Origin: CAYJOG01 sp964371695 [NCBI: uncultured bacterium] | GTDB lineage: Bacteria > CAYJOG01 | NCBI GenBank assembly: GCA_964371695.1 | Contig: CAYJOG010000072.1 | Location: 1 to 9,486 of the forward strand | Direction: 5' to 3' | DNA: 9,486 nucleotides | In this document: one piece after another, positions 5,914-9,486 of the stretch | Layout of the letters: the number at the start of each line of letters is the position of its first letter | How positions within the stretch are numbered: position 1 is the first letter of the stretch | The notes under the pieces: generated by a model | The model's input: only the letters and a program-made list of their open reading frames with translations | What the model was told of the DNA's origin: nothing | Database searches by the model: none | Made by a program: the position numbers and the translations under genes

Positions 5914-6201
5914 TCAAAGCTCGCGAATGGCGGCTTCCAGGCGGTCGATGCGCTCTTCGATCTTTTCCAGGTCATCCTTGAGAATGACGCCGTATTTCAC
6001 CAGATGCTGGTTCAGGCGGCTGAGCACCACCGAGCCGGCCTCTGCCGATTCGTCTTCAATGCGTTCCTTGATATGCTCCACGCGGGTGCTCAACACGTTT
6101 TCGCCGCTGTCGGCGATGGGGTTGAGGCGGCCAAACACGCTCTGGATTTCCTCGGTGAGGGCGTCCAGACGGGATTTGAGGGTTTCGAGCATGTCGGACA
6201 T
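5914..6201 (-). CDS. Small coiled-coil protein of unknown function
   Basis: A 95-aa protein from the ATG at 6201, preceded by GAGGT at suitable spacing; the open frame extends to 6273 but that part overlaps a terminator and is probably not translated. It is charged, lacks a signal peptide, membrane helix or cysteine, and appears helical throughout. Residues 78-95 form a regular heptad (L78, I81, I85, L88, I92, L95), so it should oligomerise. The stretch YGVILKDDLEKIEERIDRL distantly recalls the C-termini of UbiK-type and phasin-type proteins, where a hydrophobic turn plus acidic residues precede a coiled coil, but this is too weak to name a family. It lies between the cytochrome gene and the flagellar control region, apparently as its own unit, because an intrinsic terminator separates it from the cytochrome gene. 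Confidence 0.72.
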   Translation of the reverse strand: MSDMLETLKSRLDALTEEIQSVFGRLNPIADSGENVLSTRVEHIKERIEDESAEAGSVVLSRLNQHLVKYGVILKDDLEKIEERIDRLEAAIREL

Positions 6202-6233
6202 GGGGGTGACCTCGTGGCTGGGGTGAGAGAGGG

Positions 6234-6264
6234 AAAAACAGCCGGGACAGTCGCCCGCCCCGGC
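6234..6264 (-). terminator. Intrinsic terminator of the cytochrome c gene
   Basis: On the minus strand the stem GCCGGGGC / GTCCCGGC (8 bp with one G-U pair) has an 8-nt loop and is followed at once by TGTTTTT. It lies about 50 bp beyond the cytochrome stop and just before the coiled-coil gene, so it should end the cytochrome transcript. Stem strength and T-tract are typical of Rho-independent terminators. Confidence 0.7.
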
Positions 6265-6315
6265 CTGATTCACGTCCTGTTATTCATCGGCCTGTCGCCG
6301 CAAAAGCGTCAGCCG

Positions 6316-6711
6316 TTATTTGGGGCCCTTGCACTTGCACAGCGCCCGGATATGCGCCACCAGATCGGCGACTTCGTTGGGTTTGAGCTGCGGGAACGGC
6401 GGCATGGCGGGGCTTTTCTTCATGGCCGCGCCACCCTTCTGAATGGTGGTGGCAATGGTTTTGTCGGCGATTTTCGACATGATCTTGGGGTCGGAAAACT
6501 TGCGGGGCTTGGGATTGAGGCTGGCCGAGGCAGGCCCGTCTCCGGCGCCCTTGGGGCCGTGGCACATGGCGCAGTTGGTGCCATAAATTTTCGCCCCGTT
6601 GGCGGCATTGGCAGCCTGGACGGGCTTGGCCCCCATGGCGGCGACGCCCAGCGAAACACCCAACGCCAGCGGCAGCGCCAGCTTCTTGAGGGAGGTGGTG
6701 GAAAGTTGCAT
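6316..6711 (-). CDS. Exported monohaem c-type cytochrome
   Basis: A 131-aa precursor of a small class I-like cytochrome c, acting as a periplasmic electron carrier. A signal peptide (two Lys at 9-10, hydrophobic stretch to about 27, likely cleavage after VQA at 33) is followed by a single haem-binding motif CAMCH (47-51). The probable axial Met ligand is M103 in AMPPFPQLKPNEVADLVAHI, the usual pre-helix pattern of this fold; M97 is less likely. The mature length of about 98 residues fits. The start is secure: AGGAGG lies 7 nt before the ATG. Oddly, two further cysteines (C125 and C127, in CKCK) sit at the C-terminus outside the haem motif. The gene stands alone, ends in an intrinsic terminator, and lies downstream of the glycosyltransferase gene after a 144-bp gap, so it is probably transcribed from its own promoter. 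The redox partner is unknown. Confidence 0.93.
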   Translation of the reverse strand: MQLSTTSLKKLALPLALGVSLGVAAMGAKPVQAANAANGAKIYGTNCAMCHGPKGAGDGPASASLNPKPRKFSDPKIMSKIADKTIATTIQKGGAAMKKSPAMPPFPQLKPNEVADLVAHIRALCKCKGPK

Positions 6712-6824
6712 GAAAAGCCTCCTGCTTTGTTTTGGCCAGTCAACCGGCCTTTATGGGGAGTTTAATCAGGAGAGCATAATCCGAAAGCAAAAAGTGAAAG
6801 AAAGCGCAAAGCCTTGCTTGGGAA

Positions 6825-6840
6825 CCTGATTTGCGTCAGG
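6825..6840. other. Short dyad between the glycosyltransferase and cytochrome genes
   Basis: CCTGA / TCAGG (5 bp) with a 6-nt spacer, 16 bp beyond the glycosyltransferase stop and about 115 bp upstream of the cytochrome start. It is too short and lacks a T-tract, so it is a weak terminator or operator candidate. I found no convincing -35/-10 pair in the rest of this AT-rich gap. Confidence 0.25.
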
Positions 6841-6855
6841 GATAACACCAGTTCC

Positions 6856-7968
6856 TCATCGAAACAGCAGCATTTCTTCCCAGTCTCGCACCACCTGGGC
6901 CACGTCGTGGCGGGCGGCCACCTCCTCAAAAGCCGCTGGGTCAAAGGCCCCCGACTGTTTCATCTCCCATGCCTGGGACAATGCGGCGGCAAAGGCGGCC
7001 TCGTCGCCGGGGGGTGTGAGCAGGCCGGTTTTTTGGGGGACGAGGATGGCTCTGGGGCCGTCGGGGCAGTCGGTGCTCACACAGGGCAGGCTCAGGGCGT
7101 GGGCCTCGATGAGCACGTTTGGGAAACTGTCGTAACGGCTGGTGAGGGCCAGCAGATCGGCGTGGGCCATGTAACAAAAGGGGTTCTCCACTCCCCCGGC
7201 GAACACCACCGCCTCGCCCAGCGGCGCGGCCAGCACGCGCAGCGCTGCTTCGTCTTCGCCTTCGCCCACCAGGGTGAGTGTGCCGCCGTGGGCCGCGTGA
7301 AACACGGCAAACGCCTTGAGCAGCAGGGGAATGTCCTTGACCCGGCTCAAGCGCCCCACATATAAAACCTGCGGGCCGGGATCACGAAAAGGATTCTCCC
7401 CCTGCGCCGCCAGTTCCCGCACCAGCTTCAGGTCCACCGGGTTGGGAATCACCCGCACCTGCTCCGGCTTAAGCGCATAAACCCCCAGCAGGTTGTTTTT
7501 CATGGCCTCACTCTGGGCCACCAACTGGTCAAGGCGCGGATAGGTTTTGTGGTTGAAGGTTTCGGATTTTTCCACGTCGCTCATCCAGTCCTGCGCCGGT
7601 GTGCCGGGGGGCCGGGCAAAAGCCACCCTTTCCACATGGCGGAACTTCATGCGCCCCAGGGTGCGCGCCGCCATCACCAGCACCGTGGTGTGCCACAAAA
7701 AATCCACCAGCATGTCGGGACGTATTCGCCGCAGGGTTTTGAACAACGGCCAGAAAGACTGCTTTGGCCCGAAAGTGCCCAGGTGCGTGGTGGCCACGTC
7801 AGGCGGCAGCAGAGGTTTGAGCGAACCGCCTTCGTCAAAGGTGATCAGGTGCAGGTGAAATTTTTCCCGGTCCAGATGGCGCAAAAGCGTGAGCACCACC
7901 CGCTCAGACCCGCCCCCCGCCCGGAACAGCGGCAGCACCAGCACCAGTGATTTTTTTTGAGAGGCCAC
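6856..7968 (-). CDS. Glycosyltransferase family 4-type (GT-B fold) protein
   Basis: A cytoplasmic GT-B glycosyltransferase of about 370 aa that would move a sugar from a nucleotide donor to a glycan, lipid or protein acceptor. The N-terminal Rossmann domain opens with SLVLVLPLFRAGGGSERVVL (7-26), where the Gly-rich loop and SER motif are typical. The C-terminal donor-binding domain starts at about 200 with VLYVGRLSRVKDIPLLLKAF, followed by LTLVGEGEDEAAL. It contains SRYDSFPNVLIEAHALSLP (277-295), the EX7E region in which the first Glu is Asp (D280) and the second is E288. The frame is open to 8052, but the conserved core begins at S7 of this version, and the extension would run through the inverted repeat towards the divergent gene. 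GTG at 7968 is my choice, though no Shine-Dalgarno supports it. The acceptor is unknown: surface polysaccharide, LPS core and flagellin modification are all possible, and the flagellar operon is near but separate. Confidence 0.88.
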   Translation of the reverse strand: MASQKKSLVLVLPLFRAGGGSERVVLTLLRHLDREKFHLHLITFDEGGSLKPLLPPDVATTHLGTFGPKQSFWPLFKTLRRIRPDMLVDFLWHTTVLVMAARTLGRMKFRHVERVAFARPPGTPAQDWMSDVEKSETFNHKTYPRLDQLVAQSEAMKNNLLGVYALKPEQVRVIPNPVDLKLVRELAAQGENPFRDPGPQVLYVGRLSRVKDIPLLLKAFAVFHAAHGGTLTLVGEGEDEAALRVLAAPLGEAVVFAGGVENPFCYMAHADLLALTSRYDSFPNVLIEAHALSLPCVSTDCPDGPRAILVPQKTGLLTPPGDEAAFAAALSQAWEMKQSGAFDPAAFEEVAARHDVAQVVRDWEEMLLFR

Positions 7969-7981
7969 GACAGGGAGGTTT

Positions 7982-8006
7982 CTTTTCTGGAACCCATCCA
8001 GAAAAG
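7982..8006. promoter_or_regulatory. Perfect inverted repeat between the divergent glycosyltransferase and MATE genes
   Basis: CTTTTCTGGA / TCCAGAAAAG, ten matching base pairs around a 5-nt centre. It lies in the roughly 100-bp gap between the chosen start codons of the two divergent genes, where an operator for a dimeric regulator would be expected. No T-tract follows on either strand within the gap, so a terminator is less likely. If the glycosyltransferase starts at 8052, the repeat would instead be coding. Confidence 0.5.
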
Positions 8007-8072
8007 TGGGCTTATTGTACGGCCCTCTTGAGCAACCGCACCGCGCCCACACCCCCCTTTGCCTTTGGCCCC

Positions 8073-9411
8073 ATGTCGGCCCGACTGGGGGCGCTGGCGC
8101 TGCCCGCCCTGCTCAGCAACGTGAGTGAGCCGCTTCTCTCGCTGGTGGACACCGCCATCATCGGCCACACCTCGGCCCACGCCATGGCCGGGGCGGGGCT
8201 TACGTCGAACCTGTTTCACATTCTGTTCTGGATGCTCAACTTTTTGCCCCTGGGCATGAGCGCCAACGTGGCCCAGTTGCTGGGGGCGGGGCAGCACGAA
8301 AAAGCCCTGCGCATCGGCTTGAAAACCACGCTGGTGAGCGCCGCCCTGGGGTTGGGGGCGGCGGTGGCGCTGGTGCTGGGGCGCGAAGGTGTGTTTGGTT
8401 TTTATGGGGCATCCGCCACGGTGTTTGACGCCACCGAGGTTTATTTCGCCCTGCGGGTGGCGGGCCTGCCCCTGGCCATGATCAACGTGTGTCTGGCGGG
8501 TTATCTGCAAGGGGCGCTGGACACCCGCACCCCCATGGTGGCGGTCATTGGCGGCGGGGGGGGGAAATACGCCCCGGGCGAATGGGTGGGGTTTTGGGGG
8601 GGGGGGGGGGGAAGGGTTTGGGGGGGGGGGGGGGGGGCTGGCCACGCTGCTGGCCCAGAGTCTGTCGCTGGCCATTTTTGGCCGGGGGATGCTGCGGCAT
8701 CAGCGACTGAGGCAACACGCACCCAGGCTCGTGCTCAGGCAGGTTTGGCAAACGCCGCTCCACTTTGTGCGGGGTGTCGGGCTGGACCTTTTCCTGCGCT
8801 CGGCCTCGCTCAATCTGGTGTTTCTGGTGAGCATGCGCTTGGCCCAGCAGCTTGGGCCGTTTCAGGCGGGGGCCCACAACGTGACCATGCAACTGTGGTT
8901 GTTCTGCGCCCATTTCACCGATGCCCTGGCCATTGCCCTGCGCTCCCTCACCGCCACGGCCCTGGGGGCGAAAAACCGCGCACTGGCCATGGCTTGGGGC
9001 CGCACGGGTCTGTGGCTGGGGCTTTTCACCGGCCTGGGGCAGACGGTGGTGTTCGCCCTGCTCAGCCTCTGGGTGGGCCGGTGGTTCACGCCAGACATTC
9101 ATGTGCTGGCGGCCCTGGTGCTGCCCTATTGGCTGTTTGTGATTTGCCAGCCCATGAACGCCGTGAGTTTTGTGCTGGATGGCGTGCTGAAGGGAGCGGG
9201 CGACGCGGCGTTTCTGCGCAAGTGGCTGATGGTGGGGGCGTTTGTAGGGTTTTTCCCGCCCGCTCTGTGGCTCACGCCGCTTCGGCACGATCTGCTGGGG
9301 GTGTGGCTGGGCATTGCCGCGTTGATGGGCGTGCGCACGGTGTCCATCACGGCGCGGTTTTTTTCAGGCCGGTGGATGGACGCCAGCGGCCGGGTTTATG
9401 ACGTGACGTGA
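8073..9411 (+). pseudogene. MATE (DinF-type) multidrug/sodium efflux transporter, frame broken at G tracts
   Basis: Two parts in different frames together make one MATE antiporter of about 445 aa, the family's usual size. Part one (8073 to about 8550) starts at ATG with MSARLGALALPALLSN and continues LSLVDTAIIGH, the hallmark first helix, through GYLQGALDTRTPMVAVIG. Part two (from about 8638 to 9411, frame +1) resumes with LATLLAQSLSLAIFG and runs through GPFQAGAHNVTMQLWL to PMNAVSFVLDGVLKGAGDAAFLRK, typical of the second six-helix bundle. Between them 112 nt separate P of TPM from T of LATLL, close to the length a normal transporter would need, but they encode mostly Gly instead of a helix. 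A sequencing or assembly error is likely, so the gene may be intact in the cell; phase variation is the other option. MATE proteins exchange drugs or metabolites for Na+ or H+ across the inner membrane. An upstream TTG at 8028 is an alternative start. Confidence 0.82.
8551..8637. repeat. Block of very long G homopolymers inside the MATE gene
   Basis: Contains runs of 9 G (8556-8564), 16 G (8596-8611) and 18 G (8620-8637), plus shorter ones, within 87 bases. Such tracts have strong G-quadruplex potential and are prone to slippage and to false G calls. The block replaces a predicted membrane helix of the transporter and coincides with its frame change. No other stretch of the window shows anything like it. 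Confidence 0.9.
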
Positions 9412-9465
9412 TAGCAATAGAGCAAATTCACATTTGACGTAGACAAAGGGCGGGGCCAGTCCTTG

Positions 9466-9486
9466 CCCTCTCCCTGAGGGAGAGGG
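9466..9486. repeat. Perfect palindrome at right edge, possible terminator or dispersed repeat
   Basis: CCCTCTCCC / GGGAGAGGG, nine base pairs around the 3-nt loop TGA, 55 bp after the MATE stop. The window ends exactly at the stem, so a following T-tract cannot be seen. Sequences of this CCCTCTCCCT-type form are frequent intergenic palindromes in proteobacteria. It could end the MATE transcript. Confidence 0.5.

Noticed and set aside
5778-5975. 65-aa minus-strand open frame containing SRESGNP
   Set aside because: It has no ribosome site, and its central peptide is just the translation of a palindromic repeat; it also overlaps the end of the coiled-coil gene in another frame.
6722-6742. GG-N10-GC spacing (TGGCCAAAACAAAGC, minus strand) upstream of the cytochrome gene, resembling a sigma-54 promoter
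   Set aside because: The -12 block reads AAGC instead of TTGC, and the predicted start would fall at or within the ribosome-binding site, leaving no usable leader.
8584-9288. Long proline- and histidine-rich minus-strand open frame opposite the MATE gene
   Set aside because: It is the antisense shadow of a G+C-rich membrane-protein gene: the composition is typical of such shadows and it runs through the poly-C complement of the G tracts.

Overview
The window is G+C-rich, densely packed bacterial DNA carrying chromosomal housekeeping and motility genes. A flaG-fliD-fliS cluster, a -24/-12 (sigma-54 type) promoter, a small exported c-type cytochrome and a DinF-type MATE transporter point to a flagellated Gram-negative bacterium, most likely a proteobacterium. 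No rRNA or unmistakable marker gene is present, so finer placement is not justified. I see no tRNA, CRISPR array, insertion sequence or phage gene.

Layout. The left edge has a hairpin, then two overlapping minus-strand genes: a divergent MraY/WecA-type membrane protein that seems to have lost key acidic residues, and a TatD-family metal-dependent hydrolase. A plus-strand alpha/beta hydrolase (1804-2631) is divergent from this pair and convergent with the flagellar operon.

Flagellar operon (minus strand, read from about 5733 down to 2663): flaG, fliD, an unnamed helical protein gene, then fliS. The last three genes overlap at stop/start junctions and are probably translationally coupled. The 333 bp upstream of flaG have no credible gene but hold an ordered control region: a perfect 7-bp dyad (5801-5824), a sigma-54 -24/-12 element (5745-5759), a weaker sigma-28-like element (5668-5694), and a hairpin just before the flaG ribosome-binding site. 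The unnamed protein carries, near its C-terminus, a helical-hairpin motif that aligns without gaps to one in FliS next door. It is therefore a candidate FliS-like secretion chaperone or FliT substitute.

Upstream of the flagellar block, on the minus strand, are a 95-aa coiled-coil protein, a monohaem c-type cytochrome with its own intrinsic terminator, and a GT4-type glycosyltransferase. The glycosyltransferase is divergent from a plus-strand MATE/DinF transporter, with a perfect 10-bp inverted repeat between them. The transporter reading frame is broken inside a block of very long G runs (9, 16 and 18 G) that sits where a membrane helix is expected. A sequencing or assembly fault is the likeliest explanation, with slippage-driven phase variation as the alternative. 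The window closes on a perfect 9-bp palindrome.

The most promising leads are the FliS-like protein, the sigma-54 control region, the apparently catalytically degraded MraY-like protein, and the G-tract break in the transporter.
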